Source: Chloroflexota bacterium (GTDB lineage Bacteria; Chloroflexota; Anaerolineae; Anaerolineales; Villigracilaceae). Taken from it: DNA of 64,000 bases. The stretch lies in the NCBI GenBank assembly GCA_016234485.1, contig JACRBL010000004.1, positions 59,591-123,590 of the forward strand, in the 5' to 3' direction. Both the position numbers and the translations under genes were made by a program. This document shows, piece after piece, positions 32,550-41,103 of this stretch (position 1 is the first letter of the stretch; every line of letters begins with the position of its first letter). The notes below the pieces were generated by a model. That model worked only from the letters and a program-made list of their open reading frames with translations, made no database searches and had not been told where the DNA came from.

Positions 32550-34496
32550 ATGAAAAATAACTTCTCATTTCCCCAGCCCAAAATCTTCAATCGCCTGCTT
32601 CAACAGAGAGGCGGTTACTACATCATCATCGTTCTTGTTGCGATGCAGTTTTTCACCATCCTGCTGGTCGCGCCGATTGCGGCCTTGGTGCAAGGGAACG
32701 CCAGGCTTGCCAGCGAACAACTATCCAGCACGATCATCGCCACCATCCTGCTTTCGCTCATCAGCAACGCCATTCTACTTCTCCTGTCCTGGCGGATGAG
32801 CCGCAACGCCTTTGGCCGTTTACAGGAATGGAAGGAAAACGGCAAACTCTCCCCCAACGATCCGCGTGAAAAACTCGCATGGCGAGAGATCACCAGCCTG
32901 CCCTGGCGCTATGGCCTGGCAGTCATGATCACATCCGTCGCCATCGTTCTCATCCCGCTGATTCTTTATCAAGCCTTTGCCCTGCGGCTCGAAACCGACC
33001 AGGTCATTTACAACGTGTTCGGCGGAATCATCGGCGCGCTGGCCATCGTCACCACCAGTTCCATCGGGTTGGAGCGCATTCTGCTCCCCGCCCGCGAGAT
33101 TCTGCTTCCCGATGATTTTGAAACGCAAATCAGCGGCGTGCTGGGGGTGAATATTTTGTGGAAACTGTTGATCTTCGTCCTCGCGCTCATTAGCATCGGC
33201 ATCCTCACCCTCTCGCCGCTGGGTTACCGTGAAATTGTGGAAGTGGTGCAGGGAATGGAAGCCGACGAAGCCCTGCGCGAATACCAGGCGCAATCGCTTT
33301 TACTCGCCATTGGCGTGCTTGCATTGGCCGCGGGCTTAACCGCCATTGTGGCGCGCATCTTCGCGGAGCCGTTCCAATTGCTGGTGGAAATCTTCAAGAA
33401 AGTGGAAAGCGGCGAACTGTATCAGCGCGCCCGCGTCATCGCCACCGACGAGGCTGGCGAGTTGGAAGTCCACTTCAACCGCATGATCGCCCAATTGGAA
33501 GGTCTGCAAACCTCGCTGGAACAACAGGTTGCCGAACGCACCGCCCAACTTTCGGCGGTGAACGAAGTGGGACGCTCGGTCAGCGCGATCCTCGACCCGG
33601 ATGAATTGATCGTAAAAGTGGTCAACCTGATCACCAATCGTTTCGGCCATTACTACACCGCCATCTTTTTGGTGGACGCGACGGGCAAGTGGGCCGAGTT
33701 AAAAAGCGCCACAGGCGAAGCGGGACGTGTTCTGCGCGAATCGCGTCACCGCCTGGCATTGGATAGCAAAAGCATGGTCGGGACCGCCATCAGTCAAAGA
33801 GAAGCCCGCATCGCCCTCGACGTTGGGACGGAACCCGTCCGCTTCAACAATCCCCTGCTCCCTTACACCCGCTCCGAGATCGCGCTGCCCCTCATCGCGG
33901 GAGATCGCGTGTTGGGCGCGCTGGACGTGCAATCCTCGCGCGAAGCCGCCTTTGGTCCCTCAGATATTGAGACATTCCAAAACATGGCAAACCAGGTTGC
34001 CATCGCCCTCGAAAACGCGCGTCTCTTCCAGGAGATCAACCTTCGCTTGCATGAATTACAGAGCGCGCAACGCGATTACGTGCGCGAAGCGTGGGGTTCG
34101 CTCGCCAAGTTGGAAAGCCTCGAATACGGCATCGGCGAGGTGACGGCCGCGACGTCTGAGAACACCCTCCAGGTCCCGCTGGCGTTGCGAGATGAAGTCA
34201 TCGGGCAGATCAACATCGAAAGCGCTGAAGTATGGTCGCCCGAAGAACGCGCCTGGGTCGAATCGGTCGCCACGCAGGCCGCGGTGGCGCTCGAAAACGC
34301 CCGCCTCATGGAAGCCAACCGCGCCCAGGCCAACCTCGACCGCACCGTGACCGAGATCACTACCAAGATCTGGTCGGTCTCCACCGTGGACGGCATCCTG
34401 CAAACCGCCGCCAGGGAAATCGGACGCGCCCTCAACCTTTCGGAAACCGTGATCGAGTTGGGCGTAAGCGAGAAGGGAAACGACGCCAATGAATAA
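32550..34496 (+). CDS. Polytopic membrane HAMP-GAF sensor without kinase domain
   Basis: The 648-residue protein starts with about six membrane helices (residues 22-270) and little extracytoplasmic mass. HAMP (about 270-325), a coiled coil (EQQVAERTAQL), one full GAF (about 345-490) and one shortened GAF (about 500-595, DYVREAWGS to ALENARLM) follow. It ends in ITTKIWSVSTVDGILQTAAR, the helix-strand opening of a GAF. No kinase or other output domain. It may sense a membrane-borne signal. The gene overlaps the next one by 8 bases. Confidence 0.85.
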   Translation: MKNNFSFPQPKIFNRLLQQRGGYYIIIVLVAMQFFTILLVAPIAALVQGNARLASEQLSSTIIATILLSLISNAILLLLSWRMSRNAFGRLQEWKENGKLSPNDPREKLAWREITSLPWRYGLAVMITSVAIVLIPLILYQAFALRLETDQVIYNVFGGIIGALAIVTTSSIGLERILLPAREILLPDDFETQISGVLGVNILWKLLIFVLALISIGILTLSPLGYREIVEVVQGMEADEALREYQAQSLLLAIGVLALAAGLTAIVARIFAEPFQLLVEIFKKVESGELYQRARVIATDEAGELEVHFNRMIAQLEGLQTSLEQQVAERTAQLSAVNEVGRSVSAILDPDELIVKVVNLITNRFGHYYTAIFLVDATGKWAELKSATGEAGRVLRESRHRLALDSKSMVGTAISQREARIALDVGTEPVRFNNPLLPYTRSEIALPLIAGDRVLGALDVQSSREAAFGPSDIETFQNMANQVAIALENARLFQEINLRLHELQSAQRDYVREAWGSLAKLESLEYGIGEVTAATSENTLQVPLALRDEVIGQINIESAEVWSPEERAWVESVATQAAVALENARLMEANRAQANLDRTVTEITTKIWSVSTVDGILQTAAREIGRALNLSETVIELGVSEKGNDANE

Positions 34497-36324
34497 ACGC
34501 GCATTCTTCCCCCTGCGATGGAAACTGGCCGTGAGTTTCGCCCTGCTCGCGGTTTTGACCGTTGGCGCGGTTTCTTATTTTGCATATCAAAACACGCGTG
34601 AACAATTGAATCTGGATATCCGCGCCCGCCTGCGCGACGCCGTTTCCATCGCCGCCCTCCAAGTGGATGGAGATCTGCACGCCACAATATCTCAACCTGA
34701 ACAGGAAACTACGCCCGAATACCTGCGGCTTAAAACCAGCCTGCAAAATATTCGCGACGCCGGCACAAACTTCCGCTACGTCTACACCATGCGGCAGGAC
34801 GAAAACGGCAATGTCGTCTTCATTGGCGATGCCGAGGAAGACCCCACGCTGGTATCCCACCCTGGAGATATCTACGACGATGCCAGCGACTTCTTGAAAG
34901 CAAACATCGCGACCATCAACGAAGCCGTGGTGGAAGACGAAATGTACACCGATAAATGGGGAACCTGGCTCACAGGCTACGCCCCCATCTATCGCTCCGA
35001 TGGTACGCGCGAAGGCATCCTGGGCATGGATATTTCCGCGGCAAATGTGATCGCGCAGGAACGAAGAGCCCTCTATCGTTACCTGGTGATTTTCGGTTTA
35101 TCAGCCGTTCCCATCGCGATTGTCGGTTTTCTGCTCGGCATGACCCTGGCATCCCCGATTGCAAAACTAACCGCCAGCGCAGCCAAATTTGCCGCTGGCG
35201 ACCTCAACCATAGCGTGGACATCCGCACGAACGATGAATTTGCCATTCTGGGCGCAGCCTTCAACGCCACCGTTTCGCAACTCCACAGCCTCGTCACCGG
35301 CCTCGAGCGCCGCGTGGAAGAACGAACCGTGGCCCTCACACGCCGCACCTCCCAGCTACAGGCCTCCGTCCGCGTCGCGCGCGCCGCCGCGGCCATCAAG
35401 GAACCCGCCACCCTGCTCAACGAAGTCGTCCGTTTGATCTCCGAACAATTCAACGTCTACCACGCGGGCATCTTTTTGCTCGACGACAACAGCGAATACG
35501 CCATCCTACAGGCCGCCTCCTCCGAAGGCGGAGAACGGATGTTGGAACGCGGACATCGCCTGCAAGTGGGCGGACAGGGCATCGTGGGCTTTTCCGCCGC
35601 TCAAAAACGCCCCCGCATCGCCCTCGACACGGGAGTGGACGCGGTCTACTTCGACAACCCCGACCTCCCTCACACCCGCTCCGAAGCCGCCCTGCCGCTG
35701 ATCGCGCGTGATCGCGTCATCGGCGTTTTGGATATCCAATCGGAAAAACCGCAAGCCTTCACTCCCGACGATATCGAAATCTTCCAGACCCTGGCCGATC
35801 AGATTGCCCTCGCCATCGAAAATGCGCGCCTCTTAAATCAAATGGAATTAACCCTCAGCCAAATGGCGCGGGCGGATACCATGCGCGTAAATGAAACCTG
35901 GGGAAATCTCGCGCGCGCCAAGGCGCTGGCCTACCAATATACCGCGCTGGGCATCCAATCCATTCCGCAACTGGATCCCAAAGAAGCCCTGGATGGAAAA
36001 ATTAAAATACCCATCCCCCTGCATAACCAAAAGATCGGCGAGATCAGGTTGAAACAAAAAGACGAGTCCGATCGCTGGACAGACCGCGAAAAGAACATGC
36101 TCGCCGAAATCGCCGCGCAAGTGGGCCTCGCGCTCGAAAATGCCCGCCTGTTAAGCGACGCCCAACAACGCGCCGCCCGCGAACGCGCCATCGGCGAGAT
36201 CGCCGCGCACATTGATTCGGCGCACGATGTGGATGCCATTTTACGGATAACCGCCCAGGAAATAGGAAAAGCCATCGGAGACTCTGAAGTGATCGTGCAA
36301 ATCCGCGAACAGGAAGTGAGCTGA
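34489..36324 (+). CDS. Single-Cache HAMP-GAF sensor without kinase domain
   Basis: The 611-residue protein has helix 12-30, an extracytoplasmic Cache-like domain (about 31-195; YVYTMRQDENGNVVFIGDAE and GYAPIYRSDGTREGILGMDI), helix about 198-222, HAMP to 275, a full GAF (300-455), a shortened GAF (465-555) and the tail IAAHIDSAHDVDAILRITAQ. The Cache domain predicts recognition of a small extracellular ligand. No catalytic domain. It overlaps the preceding gene by 8 bases and precedes the next by 45. Confidence 0.85.
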   Translation: MNKRAFFPLRWKLAVSFALLAVLTVGAVSYFAYQNTREQLNLDIRARLRDAVSIAALQVDGDLHATISQPEQETTPEYLRLKTSLQNIRDAGTNFRYVYTMRQDENGNVVFIGDAEEDPTLVSHPGDIYDDASDFLKANIATINEAVVEDEMYTDKWGTWLTGYAPIYRSDGTREGILGMDISAANVIAQERRALYRYLVIFGLSAVPIAIVGFLLGMTLASPIAKLTASAAKFAAGDLNHSVDIRTNDEFAILGAAFNATVSQLHSLVTGLERRVEERTVALTRRTSQLQASVRVARAAAAIKEPATLLNEVVRLISEQFNVYHAGIFLLDDNSEYAILQAASSEGGERMLERGHRLQVGGQGIVGFSAAQKRPRIALDTGVDAVYFDNPDLPHTRSEAALPLIARDRVIGVLDIQSEKPQAFTPDDIEIFQTLADQIALAIENARLLNQMELTLSQMARADTMRVNETWGNLARAKALAYQYTALGIQSIPQLDPKEALDGKIKIPIPLHNQKIGEIRLKQKDESDRWTDREKNMLAEIAAQVGLALENARLLSDAQQRAARERAIGEIAAHIDSAHDVDAILRITAQEIGKAIGDSEVIVQIREQEVS

Positions 36325-36369
36325 CCTTCGCGGATCGGCGGCAAACGCGTCTTATTGGAGCAATGATTC

Positions 36370-38058
36370 ATGTCTAACACGATTTCCCCTCCCAAAAAGA
36401 AAAGTGGCGCCAGGCCGATCTATTTGATTCTTTTCATCATACTCATTACCCTGGTAGCCATATTCGTCAACGCCGCCATTCGCCGCAGTCTGGACACAAA
36501 CGAAAAGACGATCCAAACCATCCGACACCTTTCGAGTCAGGCCTATAAACTTTCCGCGCTGGAATGGCAAATCATCGGCGAAGGGACCACCACGCCAGAA
36601 ATCATGGAGGATATCGAAACCACCCAGCAGGAAATTCAAGCCGCTCTTGCTGAATTGGAAGTGCAAGACCCGGAAAATATTCAACCGATTCAAACGGCTT
36701 ACTCGGCTTACTTCTCTGCCATTTCAGAGGAGATTGAATTAATCTCAGAAGGCCAACAGGAAGCGGCCATGGAACTTGACGAGGAAAAGACAGACCCGGC
36801 ATTCGAAAAACTGGTGGAGGCCATTTCCTCGACTCATTCAATCTACGATGCCAGATTAACACAGATAAAACAACAAAGCAACCTTGGCTTCAATTTCCTC
36901 CTGCTCTCCATCATTGCAATCATGACAGTGGCATTCTGGCAATTCCAGCGGACCCAAATCTCCGTTGAAAGAGAACACCTGGATCAACTGAACGACATCA
37001 ACCTGAAATTGGAAAGCAACCAGAGTCTCTTGGAACAGCGCGTCATCGAACGCACCCGCGAATTAGAGAGCCGCGTTTCGCAAATGGAAATCATCGCCAC
37101 CATTGCGCGTTCCATCACCACCATGCAAGACCTGGAGCAACTGCTACCCTTCATTTGCCAGGCGGTAAGCCAGCAGTTCGATATCTACCACACAGGCATC
37201 TTCCTGCTCGACGAACGCAACGAATACGCCGCGTTGCGCGCCGCCAACAGCGAAGGCGGAAAAAGGATGCTCGCCCGCGGACATCGCCTGCGCGTGGGGA
37301 TCTCGGGCATCGTCGGTATGACAGCCGCCCAGGGCGAAGCCCGCATCGCCCTCGACGTTGGGACGGACGCGGTCTACTTCAACAACCCAGACCTCCCCGA
37401 CACCCGCTCCGAAATGTCTTTGCCCCTCAAGATCGGCGGACAAACCATCGGCGTGTTAGACGTGCAAAGCCGCGAAAAAGACGCCTTCAACCAAGAGGAT
37501 ATCGCCGTGCTGGGCATCCTCGCGAACCAGATTTCCGTCGCCATTGAAAATACCCGTCTCTTCAGCAAAACCAGACAGGCTCTGGCCGAAGCGCAGGCCA
37601 TTTACCAGCAATACGTGGCGAACGACTGGGCGTATTTCGGCCGAACCGCCAAGCGCAATGGCTATACCTACGACGGCTTGAGCATAACGCCGCTCGAAAA
37701 CCAGTCCATCATTCCAGCCATCGGCTCGGTGAACCTGCCCATCAAAATCCGCGGGTTGACGATCGGCAATGTCATTCTACAATCGCCCAACCCCTCTCGG
37801 CAGTGGTCTCAGGACGAGGTCAACCTGGCCCAGGCCGCGGCGGAACGCGCGGGCCTTGCCATTGAAAACTATCGTTTGCTCACCGAAGCCCAACGCCGCG
37901 CCGCCAAGGAACGCACCATTGGCGAGATCACAGGCCGCATCGTCGCATCGGTGAACGTGCGCGAGATCATGCAAACCGCAGTCGAGGAACTGGGACGCGC
38001 CCTGCCCGGCGCAGAAATAGTTCTGCAACTCCAGGAACAGAAATCAAATGACAACTAA
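36370..38058 (+). CDS. Four-helix-bundle-type membrane GAF sensor without kinase domain
   Basis: The 562-residue protein has helix 17-36, an all-helical extracytoplasmic region (37-173, glutamate-rich, MCP four-helix-bundle-like), helix about 174-194, a coiled coil (QRVIERTRELESRV), a full GAF (245-405), a shortened GAF (415-505) and the tail ITGRIVASVNVREIMQTAVE. A HAMP domain is not clear. Its GAF domain is close to that of the preceding gene (both have MLxRGHRL and VYFxNPDLPxTRSE), so recent duplication is likely. Confidence 0.82.
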   Translation: MSNTISPPKKKSGARPIYLILFIILITLVAIFVNAAIRRSLDTNEKTIQTIRHLSSQAYKLSALEWQIIGEGTTTPEIMEDIETTQQEIQAALAELEVQDPENIQPIQTAYSAYFSAISEEIELISEGQQEAAMELDEEKTDPAFEKLVEAISSTHSIYDARLTQIKQQSNLGFNFLLLSIIAIMTVAFWQFQRTQISVEREHLDQLNDINLKLESNQSLLEQRVIERTRELESRVSQMEIIATIARSITTMQDLEQLLPFICQAVSQQFDIYHTGIFLLDERNEYAALRAANSEGGKRMLARGHRLRVGISGIVGMTAAQGEARIALDVGTDAVYFNNPDLPDTRSEMSLPLKIGGQTIGVLDVQSREKDAFNQEDIAVLGILANQISVAIENTRLFSKTRQALAEAQAIYQQYVANDWAYFGRTAKRNGYTYDGLSITPLENQSIIPAIGSVNLPIKIRGLTIGNVILQSPNPSRQWSQDEVNLAQAAAERAGLAIENYRLLTEAQRRAAKERTIGEITGRIVASVNVREIMQTAVEELGRALPGAEIVLQLQEQKSNDN

Positions 38059-38158
38059 CTGCGTTGCCACCCATCCAAGTCAATGAAAAGCGAGTCGAGG
38101 AAAAAGCCTGACCGCACAACCAAATGGATTTCATGCAAACTACCAAAGGAACAACGCC

Positions 38159-39172
38159 ATGTACAAACGAAACTCTCTTTTCCCAATGGTCCTGATCATT
38201 TTCGCTCTCGTGTTGGCCGCCTGCGGCAGGACAAACTCGAGGACTCCACAGTCTACTCTGCCCACCCCGGTAACACTCCAGCTACAATGGGTTACGCAGG
38301 CTCAATTTGCAGGATATTATGTTGCCTTGGATAAAGGCTGGTATTTAGAGGAAGGGATCAATCTCACCATTCGCCCTGGCGGCCCGGATATTTCACCCAT
38401 TGATTCAGTCCGAACTGGCACTGCCGAGTTCGGCACAAGTCTGCTGGCTGATATTATCGTTGCCAGCCAACAGGCAAATGATCTTATCAGTATCGCACAA
38501 ATACAGCAGACAAATGGGTTATTGCTGATCGCTAAAAAAGATTCAGGAATTACTGGCCCGAAAGATTTTGCCGGCAAGAAAGTTGGCGTCTGGCTGGGAA
38601 ACTGGGAAGCACAATTTGATGCGCTGATCGCAAAAGAAGGGATCAAGGCTAATGATTTCACATTAGTATCTCAAGGATTTAGCATGGAGTCATTTATTAA
38701 TGGCGAGTTGGATGTAGCCTCGGCTATGATCTACAACGAATACTATGTAGTGTTGGAAAACGACATCAAACCAGAAGATATTACTATTATCAATTACGCG
38801 GATTATGGTTTGGATTTTCCGGGAGACGGCCTGTTCACCTCAGCCAAGATCGCACAGGAAAACCCAGACTTGTGTACTCGAATGCTACGCGCCAGCCTAC
38901 GCGGATGGCAATATGCCATCGAAAATCCAGAAGAAGCGACTGACATCGTCCTGAAATACGACAAGAGCGGTGTGCAAACACGCGACCACCAACTTTCGAT
39001 GATGCGGGAAATCATTAAACTGGTGCAAGTTAAGCTCCGCCCATTGGGTTACACAGATCGCAATGACGTAAGGCGCGTGATTGACACGCTTTATTCTTAC
39101 AAGGTTCTGAACACCCAGATTGATCCAGACATTGTTTTTACCAATAGTTTTTGGGAACAGGTACAACCCTAA
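38159..39172 (+). CDS. NMT1/THI5-type substrate-binding lipoprotein
   Basis: The 337-residue precursor has a lipoprotein signal (ALVLAAC, lipid-modified cysteine about residue 22) and a periplasmic binding fold of the NMT1/THI5 group: QLQWVTQAQFAGYYVALDKG, GPDISPIDSVRTGTAEFG, KVGVWLGNWEAQFDAL and MIYNEYYVVLEND. Relatives bind pyrimidine precursors of thiamine or sulfonates for ABC importers. No permease or ATPase gene is nearby; it is flanked on both sides by sensors. It may load ligand onto a membrane sensor instead of a transporter. AAAGGA precedes the ATG. A 100-bp gap upstream could hold a promoter, but none is clear. Confidence 0.85.
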   Translation: MYKRNSLFPMVLIIFALVLAACGRTNSRTPQSTLPTPVTLQLQWVTQAQFAGYYVALDKGWYLEEGINLTIRPGGPDISPIDSVRTGTAEFGTSLLADIIVASQQANDLISIAQIQQTNGLLLIAKKDSGITGPKDFAGKKVGVWLGNWEAQFDALIAKEGIKANDFTLVSQGFSMESFINGELDVASAMIYNEYYVVLENDIKPEDITIINYADYGLDFPGDGLFTSAKIAQENPDLCTRMLRASLRGWQYAIENPEEATDIVLKYDKSGVQTRDHQLSMMREIIKLVQVKLRPLGYTDRNDVRRVIDTLYSYKVLNTQIDPDIVFTNSFWEQVQP

Positions 39173-39192
39173 AAGCAGGAAGGCCCCAAGAA

Positions 39193-41103
39193 ATGGCAAA
39201 TCAAGTGTTCGATCGACTTTTGCGGCAAATGCCGGTTCGCAGACGAATTATCGGCGGTTTCCTGTTGATTCTGGTGATCGCCGGTTCAGTTTCTCCGACC
39301 ATTCTATTAAGTTTCAATTCGCTTGTCCAGCAATTGGAACAATTTACAAACGTGGATGTCAAAATCGAACGCCTGCTTCTGCTTACATCACGCCAGGTAA
39401 CAACCTCACAATTGAATCTCACTCGATACATTCAGGATTATGTTCCCAGTCCATATGAAGCCCTGGATGATGTGGAACAAGCCCTTCAAAATCTAAATGA
39501 AGCGCAAGCGATTTCAACCAATTCCGACCAGACAGAAACCATCACACTGATCATCCGGTCACTGGAGGAATACCAACAACTTATTAGTAACCTGCAAAAA
39601 GCACGCACATCCGGAAACGATGATGAGGCAACGCGCTTGCAATCCGGGTTGCAGAAACTTGGCAATGATATTAGTATGCGCCTTGAATTGGTGGTTAACA
39701 ACAACGTAAAATTGGTCGCCACGACAAACGAGAAAGTGCTCAGTGATGCACGGCAAAGCCTTGATCTTGGTCTTGTAATTATTACCGTCAGTTTTATCCT
39801 GGGGGTAACGTTTTCAGCGCTCATCTCTCTCAGTATCACTCGTCCCCTCGCTGAACTTCGCACAGGCACAGAGGCTTTCCAAAAAGGCGACATGTCTTCA
39901 ACAATCCGCACAGCAGGCGCCGACGAGTTTACCGTCTTTGCCCAAATACTCAACAGCCTGACCAAACAAATACGTGAACTGGTTTCCGGCCTTGAAACGC
40001 GCGTCGCCGAACGCACTGCCGATCTGGCAAGTGCCAACCGTCAGAACGAAAAACGCGCCAATGATTTGAAGACCGTCAGCGATGTAGCACGCGCCGTCTC
40101 CACCGAGACCAATCTCGAAAAACTGCTCATGTTGATCACAGACTTGGTCAGCGAACGATTTGGTTTCTATCACGTCGGTGTTTTCCTGTTGGATGAAGCA
40201 TCCAATTTTGCTGTTCTGCGCGCAGCCAACAGCCCGGGCGGACGGAAAATGCTCGAACGCGGCCACCGGCTTGAAATCGGCCAGGTTGGCATCGTTGGGA
40301 AAGTGGCATCCACCGGCCAGCCGCGCATCGCCCTGAATGTGGGCGAAGATGTGGCGTATTTCAATAACCCGGACCTGCCCGAGACACGCTCTGAAATGGC
40401 GTTGCCGATGACCGTTGCCAACAAAATTATCGGCGTACTGGATGTGCAAAGCACCAAATCATCCGCCTTTACAAACGAGGATATATCCACCCTTTACATT
40501 CTGGCCGACCAGGTAGGCATCGCCATCGAAAACGCGCGCCTCTACAAAACCACCCGCCTGGCGCTGGAGCAGACAGAGTTCGCGTATCGTCAATACGTAC
40601 AGAACGAGTGGATGCGATTCTCTCGCGAGGAAAAACTTTCGGGTTACCAATACGCTGATGGAAACTGCACCCCGCTCGAGGTCCCGCTAGACCTAGGGGA
40701 GGCGGCGCAGGTTGCCGCGGAGGGAAGCATCTACCAGTCAAATGCGACATCGGGCAGTTCAGCGCAACTGGCGATCCCAGTCAAATTGCGAGACGAAGTC
40801 ATTGGCACATTGCACGTCTCCAGCCGACTCAGGCCGCGCTGGACCGACGACGACATTGACATCGTGGAATCAGTGGCGGAACACCTGGCGCTTGCCATCG
40901 AGAACGCGCGCCTGTTCCAGGTCAGCGCGAACGGCGCGGCGCGCGAACGAATCGTGTCGGATATTTCATCCAAAATCAGCGGCAATATCCGCATTGATAA
41001 CATTTTGCGGACAGCCGCCCAGGAACTTAGCCAGGCCTTGAACGGCTCGGAGGTGCTGATCCAGCTAACGAAACGCGAGTCCGCCGCGGAGGTCCAGGAA
41101 TGA
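39193..41103 (+). CDS. MCP-like four-helix-bundle HAMP-GAF sensor without kinase domain
   Basis: The 636-residue protein has helix about 20-42, a helical extracytoplasmic domain (43-190), helix 192-218, HAMP (215-270), a coiled coil (TRVAERTADL), a full GAF (290-450), a shortened GAF (460-570) and the tail ISSKISGNIRIDNILRTAAQ. The ATG at 39193 is chosen because AGGAAGG lies 9 bases upstream, and it is 20 bp after the binding-protein gene, making it the best candidate partner for that lipoprotein. It overlaps the next sensor by 4 bases (ATGA). Confidence 0.85.
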   Translation: MANQVFDRLLRQMPVRRRIIGGFLLILVIAGSVSPTILLSFNSLVQQLEQFTNVDVKIERLLLLTSRQVTTSQLNLTRYIQDYVPSPYEALDDVEQALQNLNEAQAISTNSDQTETITLIIRSLEEYQQLISNLQKARTSGNDDEATRLQSGLQKLGNDISMRLELVVNNNVKLVATTNEKVLSDARQSLDLGLVIITVSFILGVTFSALISLSITRPLAELRTGTEAFQKGDMSSTIRTAGADEFTVFAQILNSLTKQIRELVSGLETRVAERTADLASANRQNEKRANDLKTVSDVARAVSTETNLEKLLMLITDLVSERFGFYHVGVFLLDEASNFAVLRAANSPGGRKMLERGHRLEIGQVGIVGKVASTGQPRIALNVGEDVAYFNNPDLPETRSEMALPMTVANKIIGVLDVQSTKSSAFTNEDISTLYILADQVGIAIENARLYKTTRLALEQTEFAYRQYVQNEWMRFSREEKLSGYQYADGNCTPLEVPLDLGEAAQVAAEGSIYQSNATSGSSAQLAIPVKLRDEVIGTLHVSSRLRPRWTDDDIDIVESVAEHLALAIENARLFQVSANGAARERIVSDISSKISGNIRIDNILRTAAQELSQALNGSEVLIQLTKRESAAEVQE

